Below are positions 25,061-32,160 of a stretch of DNA of 32,160 bases, piece by piece. Source of the stretch: Mariniphaga sp. (GTDB lineage Bacteria; Bacteroidota; Bacteroidia; Bacteroidales; Prolixibacteraceae); contig JAHYIT010000038.1 of the NCBI GenBank assembly GCA_019429205.1, positions 1-32,160 of the forward strand, read 5' to 3'. The position numbers were made by a program, and so were the translations under genes. Positions within the stretch are counted from its first letter, which is position 1. Every line of letters starts with the position of its first letter. Under the pieces are notes generated by a model. That model saw nothing but the letters and a program-made list of their open reading frames with translations. It ran no database searches and was not told the origin of the DNA.

Positions 25061-25855
25061 CTATTCAAGATTCCAGTATTCGCTGCACCTTTGCTCCTCT
25101 GCAATTCTTAAAATGGAAAAGCCCAGTTCAATTGCCCGCGTAAAATCGTTGCAGGCCTTTTCTTTGAAACCCAGTTCCCAAAAGGCCAACCCACGCAAAA
25201 ACCATGCATTTTTATTTTCCGGATCCAGCTCGATGGCTTTGTTACAATCGGAAATAACTCCTTCCATATCATCCGGGAAAAGGGTACCTGCACGGTTAAT
25301 CAAAGCTCGCGAATCATCAGAATTTTGTTCAAGGTAAACATCCAAATCGTTTTTTGCTTCATTCGATTTCCCCAGAGCAAGATAAATCCGTGCACGGCTT
25401 AAATACAAATCCGATTTTTCTGTTTCTGAAATATTTTGAGACAGTTCGCCGAGCAACTCCTCAAAATTGGGTTTCGCCCAGAATCCCATGGTCATTTTTA
25501 TGCGGCCATTACACATATCGTCAACCAAATCAAACGAAGCGTAAAAATTGGTAACATCCATTTTGTACCGTCCCGACTCAGGGCACATTTCACCCTTTTC
25601 ATCGTTAAAAAAAATCGTATCGTTCCGCATTTCAAATTCCGAAACCACTTCAACGGTACCGTCAATTCCAAAATCCACATTAACGGTGCCGTCTTTCAAA
25701 AACTCAAAGCCAACCGGTCCCGATTGGGTCATGCGTACCCATTTGCCCCGTATAAATTCTTTTTCGATGCTTTGGAAATTATTTTCTGCACAAATATTTT
25801 TGCTTTCAGAAAACAATAGAATCAGCAGAAAAATCAGGATTGTTTTGATTTTCAT
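25061..25855 (-). CDS. Exported TPR-containing protein
   Basis: A 264-residue protein with a signal peptide (about 1-22, MKIKTILIFLLILLFSESKN). The first half (about 25-135) is beta-rich, including RGKWVRMTQSGPVGFEFLKD and EFEMRNDTIFF, reminiscent of small lipocalin-like/META-type domains. From about residue 140 come TPR repeats (LYLSRARIYLALGKSNEAKN; AIELDPENKNAWFLRGLAFW; ACNDFTRAIELG). The start at 25855 is chosen for the signal peptide; the frame extends 46 codons upstream without support. Its C-terminal coding sequence recurs in the chimeric frame at 21944-22075, so a paralogue once existed nearby. Function is unknown; TPRs imply a protein partner in the periplasm or outer membrane. Confidence 0.82.
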   Translation of the reverse strand: MKIKTILIFLLILLFSESKNICAENNFQSIEKEFIRGKWVRMTQSGPVGFEFLKDGTVNVDFGIDGTVEVVSEFEMRNDTIFFNDEKGEMCPESGRYKMDVTNFYASFDLVDDMCNGRIKMTMGFWAKPNFEELLGELSQNISETEKSDLYLSRARIYLALGKSNEAKNDLDVYLEQNSDDSRALINRAGTLFPDDMEGVISDCNKAIELDPENKNAWFLRGLAFWELGFKEKACNDFTRAIELGFSILRIAEEQRCSEYWNLE

Positions 25856-26034
25856 CTTTTTGGTTTTAAGAAAATTATTTAAGGCTAAGTTATGAAACGA
25901 ACATGAATTTTCATTCTTCAAATTCACAAAAAAGAAGAAATAAAATTCATCGGGAGTTATCCCATAGGGATTCCTTTGGAGCATCGAATACAAATGAAAT
26001 AAACAATTTTTATGAGATGAAAATGAAGTGTTGT

Positions 26035-26328
26035 TTAACGGCTAAAGCCAATTTTAATTCCCCCAATTTTACCCCCGGCTTAACAGACTGTGTGAAAATA
26101 ATATTTTTTTGCACCGTTGCTTCAGCCCGGTGGTTAAAAACACATAAGTAAAACTCAGGCTTCAGCCTTTAAGTTGCTGAAAATTAAAGGCTAAAGCCGT
26201 ATTTCAGTCATAATGAAATCACCGGGTTAAAACCCGGTGCAAAAAATAATTACTTATCATCCTGTTTTTACACAACTTGTTAAGCCGGGGGCTATAAAAC
26301 TCACTTCTGATAAGGCTTTAGCCGTTAA
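26035..26328. repeat. Nested palindromic element (dispersed repeat, copy 2)
   Basis: Four arm pairs are nested about a common centre near 26180. Outer: TTAACGGCTAAAGCC (26035-26049) with its exact complement at 26314-26328. Second: CCCCCGGCTTAACA (26072-26085) with 26278-26291. Third: TTTTTTGCACCG (26105-26116) with 26235-26246, plus CCCGGTG (26126-26132) with 26220-26226. Inner: GGCTTCAGCCTTTAA (26158-26172) with 26184-26198, one mismatch. It encodes nothing. The rest of 25856-26396 holds no supported gene. Related blocks occur at 10936-11058. Confidence 0.85.
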
Positions 26329-26396
26329 TATTTTTTTTTAAAGGACAGTATTGAAAAAGTAATTTTAACCTTGTTTTTCGTTGATAATTTTAATAA

Positions 26397-29090
26397 TCAC
26401 TCTAATCCAAAGCTGTAATTCCCTGATTTCAGTTTCAAAACCACTTTCCCGTTTTTGCTTTCTGCAATTTCTATCAACTCATTTTTATCAAGCGGTTTCC
26501 CGCTTTCCCTAATTTTTCCTGCATCCAAAACCAACGTTGCTGTGCTGTTGGCCGGAATTTCAACAGTGTACTCCACACTTCTTCTCTGTTTTTTCCACGA
26601 AGAAACAATCGTTCCGTAAGGCCCTTCGTGGGTGGCTTCAAATTGTTCCAACCCCGGCACAAAATTGGGTTTCAAAATCACGTTTTTGAAGCCCGGCCGG
26701 GTTTCGTCAGGGAAAATGCCACCCAGCGCTTTGTAATACCAGGCGTTTATTTCGCCAAACATAATGTGGTTCATGGAAATGTCGCGCGAAGCATCCAGCG
26801 GCCAGTTTTCGTAGAAGGTGGTGGCGCCGTTCACAATCCACCAGCCCCACGATGGAAAAGTTTCCTGCGAAGCCACTTCATAAGCCAGCTCCGGATAACC
26901 GTTTTCGCTCAGGGCGTTCAAAATGGTTTTGGTGCCCAGCAGTCCCACATCGATGTGTTTGTTGTCGGCCTCCACCCGTTTAGCCAGGTTTTCGGCCACT
27001 TTTGAAATCAATTCGTCGGGAACCAGTCCCCAGTGTAATGCCACGCTCAGTTCGGTTTGCAAACCGCTTCCGTACATTCCGGCTTTCCGGTCAAGGTATT
27101 TTTCATTCACCGCTGTTTTAATTTTATCGGCCAGCGCTGTATATTTTTCAGCGTCTTTGGTTTTTCCAAGCAATTTTGCAGCTTTCGAAAGAATAGTGGC
27201 ATCAACAAAATAGTAGGCAGATGAAGTAAATTCTTTTGGTGTAACCGACTTCACAGGCACCCAGTCGCCCAGGCCCCAGTCGGTAATTCCCGACGGATAA
27301 TTTTCGTCGATGTAATCCACGTATCGTTTGATGTTGTCGTAATTCTGTTCAAGAATCCTGGAATCGCCGTAAAACAGGTAAATGTTCCATGGAATGATGG
27401 CGATGGTGCTGGTCCAGTCGGGACCGTTGGCCCAGTGGTAACCCCAGCCGCTGGTGGGAATAATTGCAGGAATTACGCCGTTGGGTTGTTGCTCGTCGCG
27501 ATGGTCGTCCAGCCATTTTTCATACACGGTAATTCCCTCGTAGTTGTACAATCCGGTTTCAATGGCAATGTGCGCGTCGCCGGTCCAACCGTTCTTTTCA
27601 CGCTGCGGACAGTCGGTTGGAAATCCAAACAAGTTGGAAAGATACGATGCATTGGCCGCTTCCCAGATTTTATTCAGCGTACTGTTCGATGAATGGATTT
27701 TCCCAACCGGCGGCACATCACTGTGCATAAAATAAGCCGTCAGATTATCTTTTGTCAATTCCAGCGGCTTGTCGGATGTTACCTCAACATATTGAAATCC
27801 TTTGTAGTTGAACCGCGGCATAAATTCATCCTCCCCGTTTCCGCTCAAGATAAAAATATCGGTCTGAAACGGGTCGGAATCATCGGTAGGCCGGTAATGC
27901 ACATCGATGTTCGACATATCGGCACGGCCGGTGGAATCGAGCCGCTCCACGTGTTTTAACCGAATAGTGGTGCCTTCCGTACCTGAAACTTTCATTTTGG
28001 TTACTCCGGCCATATTCCTTCCGAAATCGAAAAGCCAGGTTCGTTCGCCTTGTTTTTTCATTTCCACGGCCGGAATTTCCGTTACATTCCGGATGGGATG
28101 CAGTGCCTGAGCCACAATGTTTTGCGATGGCGCTCCTGTGTTTGAAGCGTTTCGCCAGCCATCGGCCTCGAACCCGGGTTTGTCCCAGCCGGGTTGTTCC
28201 AAACGGGCATCGTAATGCTCGGCGGTGTAAATGCTGTTGAAAATCACCGGACTGTGTGCTGTTTGCCAGTCCTGACCTGTTGAAATTGTTTCCACCGAAC
28301 CATCGGAATAGGTGATACGCAAATCCAAACAAAATTTGGGGCGGGCGCGCCACGGCGCCTGGTCGAAAAACCACACAGCAGTTGACTGGTGGTTGTACCA
28401 ACCGTTGCCCAGCAACACGCCAACGGCATTTTCACCCTGCTGCAGATTTTCGGTTACATCGTAGGTAACGTAAAGGTTTCGGCGGTCGAAACGGGTATAA
28501 GTCGGGTCGAGCCGGTGGTCGCCAATGCGTTCTCCGTTAATGGAAAGCTCGTACAAACCAGCCACGGCAATGTAAACCCGCGCCAATGCTATTTTTTTGC
28601 CTGCACTGAATTCTTTTCTGAAATACGGCGCCGGTTTAACGTTGTAATCGTGTGTATCGGTAATCCACTTCCCTTTCCAGTTAGCCATGTCCATCATGCC
28701 GGTTTCAAAAAAAGACACTTCCGACCAGTCCGACCAATTGCCGTTTTCATCTTCCACCCGGACACTCCAGAAATAGCGGGTAAAAGGCTGTAATTCCGGC
28801 CCGTTGTAAATCGCTGGAATGACTGAAGAATTTACTGTGCCTGATTGCCAGATATTGCCTTTTCCAGAAGCCACTTCCTTTTCGTCGGTTCCTACAACCA
28901 ACTGAAAAGCATTTTGCAGAAATCCCGGTTGTTCGGAATCTAGCTGCCAGGTAAACCGTGGTTGAGGTTCATCCAGGCCAATGGGATTTTGGAGATGTTC
29001 GCATTTAAGGTTTGTTACTTTCACTTGTGCTGAAACCTGAAAATTCAGAAATCCTGCTAAAAACAGAACGGATAAAAATAGTTTATTCAT
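26397..29090 (-). CDS. Alpha-L-rhamnosidase (GH78), exported
   Basis: GH78 enzymes invert the anomeric configuration while releasing terminal alpha-L-rhamnose. The 897-residue protein has a signal peptide (about 1-21, FQVSAQ). A fibronectin-like domain (25-130), accessory beta domains (135-450), an (alpha/alpha)6 catalytic domain (about 460-800) and a C-terminal beta domain follow. The catalytic signature PTDCPQREKNGWTGDAH carries Asp493, Glu498 and Asp505, and FGEINAWYYKALGGI contains Glu780, the likely general base. All look intact. Export to periplasm or cell surface is expected. It lies 16 bases after the stop of the AAA-ATPase gene on the same strand, and 2.2 kb from a second GH78 gene. 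Confidence 0.94.
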   Translation of the reverse strand: MNKLFLSVLFLAGFLNFQVSAQVKVTNLKCEHLQNPIGLDEPQPRFTWQLDSEQPGFLQNAFQLVVGTDEKEVASGKGNIWQSGTVNSSVIPAIYNGPELQPFTRYFWSVRVEDENGNWSDWSEVSFFETGMMDMANWKGKWITDTHDYNVKPAPYFRKEFSAGKKIALARVYIAVAGLYELSINGERIGDHRLDPTYTRFDRRNLYVTYDVTENLQQGENAVGVLLGNGWYNHQSTAVWFFDQAPWRARPKFCLDLRITYSDGSVETISTGQDWQTAHSPVIFNSIYTAEHYDARLEQPGWDKPGFEADGWRNASNTGAPSQNIVAQALHPIRNVTEIPAVEMKKQGERTWLFDFGRNMAGVTKMKVSGTEGTTIRLKHVERLDSTGRADMSNIDVHYRPTDDSDPFQTDIFILSGNGEDEFMPRFNYKGFQYVEVTSDKPLELTKDNLTAYFMHSDVPPVGKIHSSNSTLNKIWEAANASYLSNLFGFPTDCPQREKNGWTGDAHIAIETGLYNYEGITVYEKWLDDHRDEQQPNGVIPAIIPTSGWGYHWANGPDWTSTIAIIPWNIYLFYGDSRILEQNYDNIKRYVDYIDENYPSGITDWGLGDWVPVKSVTPKEFTSSAYYFVDATILSKAAKLLGKTKDAEKYTALADKIKTAVNEKYLDRKAGMYGSGLQTELSVALHWGLVPDELISKVAENLAKRVEADNKHIDVGLLGTKTILNALSENGYPELAYEVASQETFPSWGWWIVNGATTFYENWPLDASRDISMNHIMFGEINAWYYKALGGIFPDETRPGFKNVILKPNFVPGLEQFEATHEGPYGTIVSSWKKQRRSVEYTVEIPANSTATLVLDAGKIRESGKPLDKNELIEIAESKNGKVVLKLKSGNYSFGLE

Positions 29091-29106
29091 AACGGTAAAT
29101 TATTTA

Positions 29107-30414
29107 TCAACATAAATTTGATATGGCATACAACGGGACAACCCGAATTTTTCCATAATTACTGAAATTTTCAAGCGAAATTCTGATTCCATAAGAAGAT
29201 TTTTTTTCCGCCAGAAATAGAGTAAGGCTTTGCATTTTACCGCTGCCACCTGATTTTACTTCAACAGGAATGATTTTACCATCTTGTTCGATCAGGTAAT
29301 CTACTTCAGCACTGCTTCCTCTTTTTTCACGCTGCCAGTAATACAATTGTTTTTTCTCATGCTCATCGGAGTATTTAATCATTTCAACACCGGTAAAAGC
29401 TTCAGCAATACTCCCCTTGTTCAGCATATCAATATTACTGGCAATCAAAAGGTCTGAAAGTTTTAATCCCGCAATTTGTTGAAAAATTCCATTGTCGTGA
29501 AGCAGGACTTTGAACTTTTTGTAATTTATTCCAGCTCCCAATGGTAATCCCTGTCCGGATGTATGATATACTTTGTAAACCAATCCAGCCATTTCAAGCA
29601 ATTCAAGAGCTTCTTTTGACTGAGCAGGATTTGACCCTGAACCTGCTTTAGAAAAAATAAACTTTCCACCTGCCTGTTTTACTACAGTTGTCATCATTTC
29701 GCGAAGCCGAATCATCGGAATACGACTTTTGTATTTCGAAAAATCATCATAGTATGATGTGGTAATGTCTGTAAGTACACGCTGCACTGCTTTTATATCG
29801 TTAACTTCGATTATATATTTCTGCACAGCTTCAGGCATTCCTCCAATAATCAGAAACTTCTTTAAATAATCTTTCAACCTTTCATGAAATACATCATTCA
29901 CAGGTTTTTCAAAAGATGCTTCCTGTTTCATTTTTACAAGTTCATCCTGGTTATGTGCCATCAAAAACTCATCGAAAGACAAAGGATACATAAAAACAGA
30001 ATGAATGCGGCCAACCCCCCAGGATGGCAAATCTTCCATGGCAAATTCCAATAAAGAGCCGGCAGCAATTACATGTAACTCAGGCATCGATTCATAAAAA
30101 AAACGCAGTGACTGAATGGCTTTCGGGCAACTCTGAATTTCATCGAAAAAAACCAGCGTTTCCCCTTCTTTTATGGGAACTCCGTAATAAACAGAAAGGT
30201 TGTTACAAATCCTGCCGGGGTCCAGGTTTTGATCGAAAAATTGATGTACATCTGTGTCTTTCTCAAAATTAACCTCCAAAAAATACCTGAATTCACTGGC
30301 TAATTTCCTTATGATATAGGTTTTTCCAACTTGCCTGGCACCTCTGAGAAGCAGTACTTTTCGGTTTGTTGTATTTTTCCATTTCAGTAAGCTATTAATA
30401 ATGAGCCTTCTCAT
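29107..30414 (-). CDS. AAA_14/DUF4143 ATP-binding protein
   Basis: A 435-residue ATPase of the AAA_14 plus DUF4143 type, frequent in Bacteroidota and archaea, with no agreed function. Walker A is GARQVGKT (25-32), Walker B is LVFFDEIQ (87-94) and a sensor-like AAGSLLEFAM follows. GGMPEAVQKYI marks the middle of the family. The C-terminal part includes EVDYLIEQDGKIIPVEVKSG, which resembles the PD-(D/E)xK nuclease core with D, E and K spaced as in that fold, suggesting but not proving nuclease activity. Such genes spread horizontally. It lies between two GH78 genes, beside the higBA operon, with 33-bp tandem repeats in the shared upstream region. Confidence 0.9.
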   Translation of the reverse strand: MRRLIINSLLKWKNTTNRKVLLLRGARQVGKTYIIRKLASEFRYFLEVNFEKDTDVHQFFDQNLDPGRICNNLSVYYGVPIKEGETLVFFDEIQSCPKAIQSLRFFYESMPELHVIAAGSLLEFAMEDLPSWGVGRIHSVFMYPLSFDEFLMAHNQDELVKMKQEASFEKPVNDVFHERLKDYLKKFLIIGGMPEAVQKYIIEVNDIKAVQRVLTDITTSYYDDFSKYKSRIPMIRLREMMTTVVKQAGGKFIFSKAGSGSNPAQSKEALELLEMAGLVYKVYHTSGQGLPLGAGINYKKFKVLLHDNGIFQQIAGLKLSDLLIASNIDMLNKGSIAEAFTGVEMIKYSDEHEKKQLYYWQREKRGSSAEVDYLIEQDGKIIPVEVKSGGSGKMQSLTLFLAEKKSSYGIRISLENFSNYGKIRVVPLYAISNLC

Positions 30415-30426
30415 ATATATTATTTA

Positions 30427-30558
30427 AAAAAATCAAGGCAAATTTAGCACAAAAATATCAAAAATTCAAGGCGAATTTACAACAAAAACATAAAAAAGTC
30501 AGGGAAAACTTAAGGTGTTTTTGTAGAAAAGTCAGGGCAAAATATCATTTAATGAAAC
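30427..30558. repeat. 33-bp tandem repeat, four units
   Basis: The core TCAAGGC/TCAGGG(C) recurs at 30433, 30466, 30499 and 30532, exactly 33 bases apart. Units 1 and 2 are most alike (AAAAATCAAGGCAAATTTA and AAAAATTCAAGGCGAATTTA, then A/C-rich tails). Unit 3 is diverged, and unit 4 keeps AAAAGTCAGGGCAAAATATC. It fills most of the space between the divergent ATPase and higB genes. No unit is seen one period to either side. A 33-base period equals three helical turns or eleven codons. Confidence 0.8.
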
Positions 30559-30632
30559 AATTTATTAAGATTGGAATTTATTTTCAAGTCAATTTTTCCG
30601 ATTAATCCAAGCATGTATTTTTTCCCGTCAAG

Positions 30633-30666
30633 TTGTTGTAATATATTACAACAATTAATACATTTG
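30633..30666 (+). promoter_or_regulatory. higBA promoter with palindromic operator
   Basis: A perfect 22-base palindrome at 30633-30654 has half-site TTGTTGTAATA. TACATTTG at 30659-30666 matches TAnnTTTG, with TTG at 30636-30638 as the -33 element and a 20-base spacer. The palindrome thus covers the -33 region and spacer, the place for repression by HigA. The -7 box ends four bases before the GTG start of higB. Confidence 0.75.
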
Positions 30667-30670
30667 TACA

Positions 30671-31000
30671 GTGAAACGATTTGAAGTAACATATTTACCG
30701 GAAGCCATCGAATTTTTGGAAACCATAGATAAAAAGGCAGCAGAGAAGCTGATTTTTAATATTTCGAAATCGCAGGCGATTAATAATGTCAAGGTATTTA
30801 AAAAACTTAAAAACAGTAACATTTGGGAGTTTAGGGCTGAATACAGCAATAATGAATACAGGTTGTTTGCATTTTGGGATAAACGAAAAAACACCATGGT
30901 AGTTTGTACGCATGGAATTTTAAAGAAAACCCAAAAAACTCCAAAAAAGGAAGTTGAAAAGGCAGAAAGAATAAGAAAACAATATTTAGGATTAGGATAA
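30671..31000 (+). CDS. higB: HigB/RelE-superfamily toxin
   Basis: The 109-residue protein belongs to the phage-derived Gp49-like HigB family of RelE-fold mRNA interferases, which cut mRNA on the ribosome. The pattern is complete: FKKLKNSNIWEFRAEYSNNE, YRLFAFWDKRKNT, VCTHGILKKTQKTPKKEVEKA. Basic and aromatic residues expected at the active site (Arg, Tyr, His, Lys-Lys) are present. The start is GTG at 30671; a weak start suits a toxin made in low amounts. The stop overlaps the antitoxin ATG by one base (TAATG), with toxin first as in other higBA operons. Confidence 0.92.
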   Translation: MKRFEVTYLPEAIEFLETIDKKAAEKLIFNISKSQAINNVKVFKKLKNSNIWEFRAEYSNNEYRLFAFWDKRKNTMVVCTHGILKKTQKTPKKEVEKAERIRKQYLGLG

Positions 31001-31290
31001 TGAAAACAGTATCGCACGAAGATGTAATGAACCGGTTCATAGGAGAACCAGGAACAGAAAACCGCATTCGATTTGAAAATGAATTGAAGGCCGAAATACT
31101 GGCACACCAATTTAAAAAATTGCGGAAAAAGAAACATTTAACCCAAAGTCAGCTTGCTGAAAAGACAGGTATGGAAAAAGGGCAAATATCAAAAATTGAA
31201 AACGGAAAATTTAACCTCACGTTAGCTACTATTAATAAAATAGCATCGGCATTGGGCGCAAAAGTGAATTTTGATTTACAGCCGATTTAA
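31000..31290 (+). CDS. higA: HigA antitoxin, XRE-type HTH
   Basis: The 96-residue product carries a helix-turn-helix domain of the XRE family (about 38-90): LRKKKHLTQSQLAEKTGMEK, then GQISKIENGKFNLTLATINK. It would neutralise HigB and repress the operon by binding the palindrome at 30633-30654. The N-terminal 35 residues (including HEDVMNRFIGEPGTENRIRF) are the likely toxin-binding part. Translation is coupled to higB by the one-base overlap. The gene converges with the GH78 gene at the right end. Confidence 0.93.
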   Translation: MKTVSHEDVMNRFIGEPGTENRIRFENELKAEILAHQFKKLRKKKHLTQSQLAEKTGMEKGQISKIENGKFNLTLATINKIASALGAKVNFDLQPI

Positions 31291-31324
31291 CGCTTACTTC
31301 CAACTATACACCAACAACAGAAAA

Positions 31325-32160
31325 CTATTCTACCCTGAACCGATAGTTGCCCGAACCGATTTTCACAACCAACCGGTCATTTACTCTTGTTACATCTTGA
31401 ATTCCGGAAACACTTTCCACAAAAGAATTGTTCTCCCAAATCTTTTCATTTCCTTCAAAAACCATTACGTTTTCAATATCTAAAAGCGGCAAAACAATCG
31501 TTGCGGTGGTATTAGCAGGAATTGTAATCTCATGGGCAAAAGCACCGCCGGCTTCTTTTTTCCAGTTTGAAACCACTTTTCCCGAAACCGTTTCCAACGA
31601 GGCATTTACAAAATCCAGTTCCTGCGGAACATGCGGTTCGATGTGGATTTGCCGGTAGGCTTTGGCGGTTTTTCCTTCCATGGGCGACTGAATACCAGCC
31701 AGAAACTTGTAAAAATATTCGGTAATGGATCCAAACATCTGGTGATTGTGCGAATTTTCGCCCGACCATTTTTCAAGTAACGTGGTGGAGTTATTTTCAA
31801 TCCAGTAGCCAAAGCTGGGCCAGGTGGTTTGAGTGGCTACGCTGTAAGCCAACTCGTTTTCACCTCCCTGAACCAGCACCGGCCACAAATATTTGGTGCC
31901 GATGATTCCGGTGTTCAGGTGGTCGTCGCGCATTTTTATATCATCCACAATGGTTTGAAAAACTTTTTCCCGATAACCATTCGGCACCACATCGCCGATA
32001 AGCGCAAGCAACTGGTAAGTCTGGTAAGTTTCTTCTGTTCCATACAAAGCCGTTTCCGGGTTGAAAAACTTCCGGTTAAAGTTTTGTTTAATTGTATCAG
32101 ACAATTCCCTGAAAGATTTTGCATCCGCTGCATAACCCAATTCTTCAGCAATTTTGGAAA
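31325..32160 (-). CDS. Alpha-L-rhamnosidase (GH78), C-terminal part, cut by window edge
   Basis: This minus-strand frame is open through the right end of the window, so it is a 3' fragment of at least 278 codons. It aligns with the last third of GH78 enzymes: DHLNTGIIGTKYLWPVL, TQTTWPSFGYWIENNSTTLL, NSHNHQMFGSITEYFYKFL, then a C-terminal beta domain (ANTTATIVLPLLDIENV, KIGSGNYRFRVE). Matching segments in the GH78 at 26397-29090 are DVGLLGTKTILNAL, PSWGWWIVNGATTFYENW and FGEINAWYYKALGGI. At the position of Glu780 in that enzyme this one has Ser (FGSITEYFYK), with Glu two residues later. The two copies are clearly diverged paralogues, not a recent duplication. Confidence 0.9.
   Translation of the reverse strand, partial: SKIAEELGYAADAKSFRELSDTIKQNFNRKFFNPETALYGTEETYQTYQLLALIGDVVPNGYREKVFQTIVDDIKMRDDHLNTGIIGTKYLWPVLVQGGENELAYSVATQTTWPSFGYWIENNSTTLLEKWSGENSHNHQMFGSITEYFYKFLAGIQSPMEGKTAKAYRQIHIEPHVPQELDFVNASLETVSGKVVSNWKKEAGGAFAHEITIPANTTATIVLPLLDIENVMVFEGNEKIWENNSFVESVSGIQDVTRVNDRLVVKIGSGNYRFRVE

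Noticed and set aside
26035-26328. Insertion sequence
   Set aside because: No transposase frame lies within or beside the palindrome and no target duplication was recognised; called a repeat only.
30427-30558. CRISPR array at the 33-bp repeat
   Set aside because: Only short cores are conserved, units decay along the array, spacers are not distinct, and no cas genes are near.
29107-31290. Complete anti-phage defence island
   Set aside because: AAA/DUF4143 plus HigBA is suggestive, but there is no recognised defence effector set, so no system name is justified.

Overview
The window reads as chromosomal DNA of a Bacteroidota bacterium, probably a polysaccharide-degrading marine or sediment lineage near Marinilabiliales/Prolixibacteraceae. 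The phylum rests on the rpmB-rpmG-DUF4295-ftsY cluster, the DUF349-repeat protein, AT-rich leaders without Shine-Dalgarno motifs, several promoters with the TAnnTTTG -7 box, and GH78/GH29 glycosidases. The family-level placement is inference.

Layout. 0-4.7 kb: a hairpin repeat, an exported gamma-glutamyltransferase, a small Cys-containing protein, a phosphotriesterase-like lipoprotein, a tandem universal stress protein and a conserved hypothetical. 4.9-8.6 kb: enolase with its own promoter and terminator, then the convergent DUF349 protein. 8.9-10.8 kb: an ArsC-fold protein that has lost its catalytic residues, overlapping the stop of a convergent M24 aminopeptidase P. 10.9-15.3 kb: one copy of a dispersed repeat, a GH29 alpha-L-fucosidase, a dicarboxylate/amino-acid symporter and a class C beta-lactamase-fold lipoprotein whose three catalytic motifs are all replaced. 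15.4-17.2 kb: minus-strand bL28-bL33-DUF4295-FtsY genes, with an intrinsic terminator between DUF4295 and ftsY.

17.5-25.9 kb is an envelope/stress neighbourhood: CsbD, a 50-residue membrane protein with no ordinary start codon, YihY, DUF456, dodecin, a Kbp-like BON-LysM protein, HtpX and DUF937. It continues with a membrane-anchored AraC-TolB-TPR regulator, an array of four 20-bp repeats, an orphan lipoprotein and a TPR lipid/secretory protein. Between DUF937 and the regulator sits a 43-codon open frame made entirely of the 5' end of a DUF937 paralogue joined in frame to the 3' end of a paralogue of the TPR gene.

26.0-32.2 kb: a nested palindrome of about 294 bp, a GH78 alpha-L-rhamnosidase, an AAA/DUF4143 ATPase, a 33-bp tandem repeat, a higBA toxin-antitoxin operon with a palindromic operator, and the 3' part of a second GH78 gene cut by the window edge. 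The ATPase and toxin-antitoxin genes look like an insert between two rhamnosidase genes.

Best candidates for something new are the 20-bp operator-like array beside the AraC-TolB-TPR regulator, the chimeric mini-gene, the two pseudoenzymes, and the repeat-flanked AAA/HigBA insert. No complete defence system, CRISPR array, transposase, tRNA or rRNA was found.
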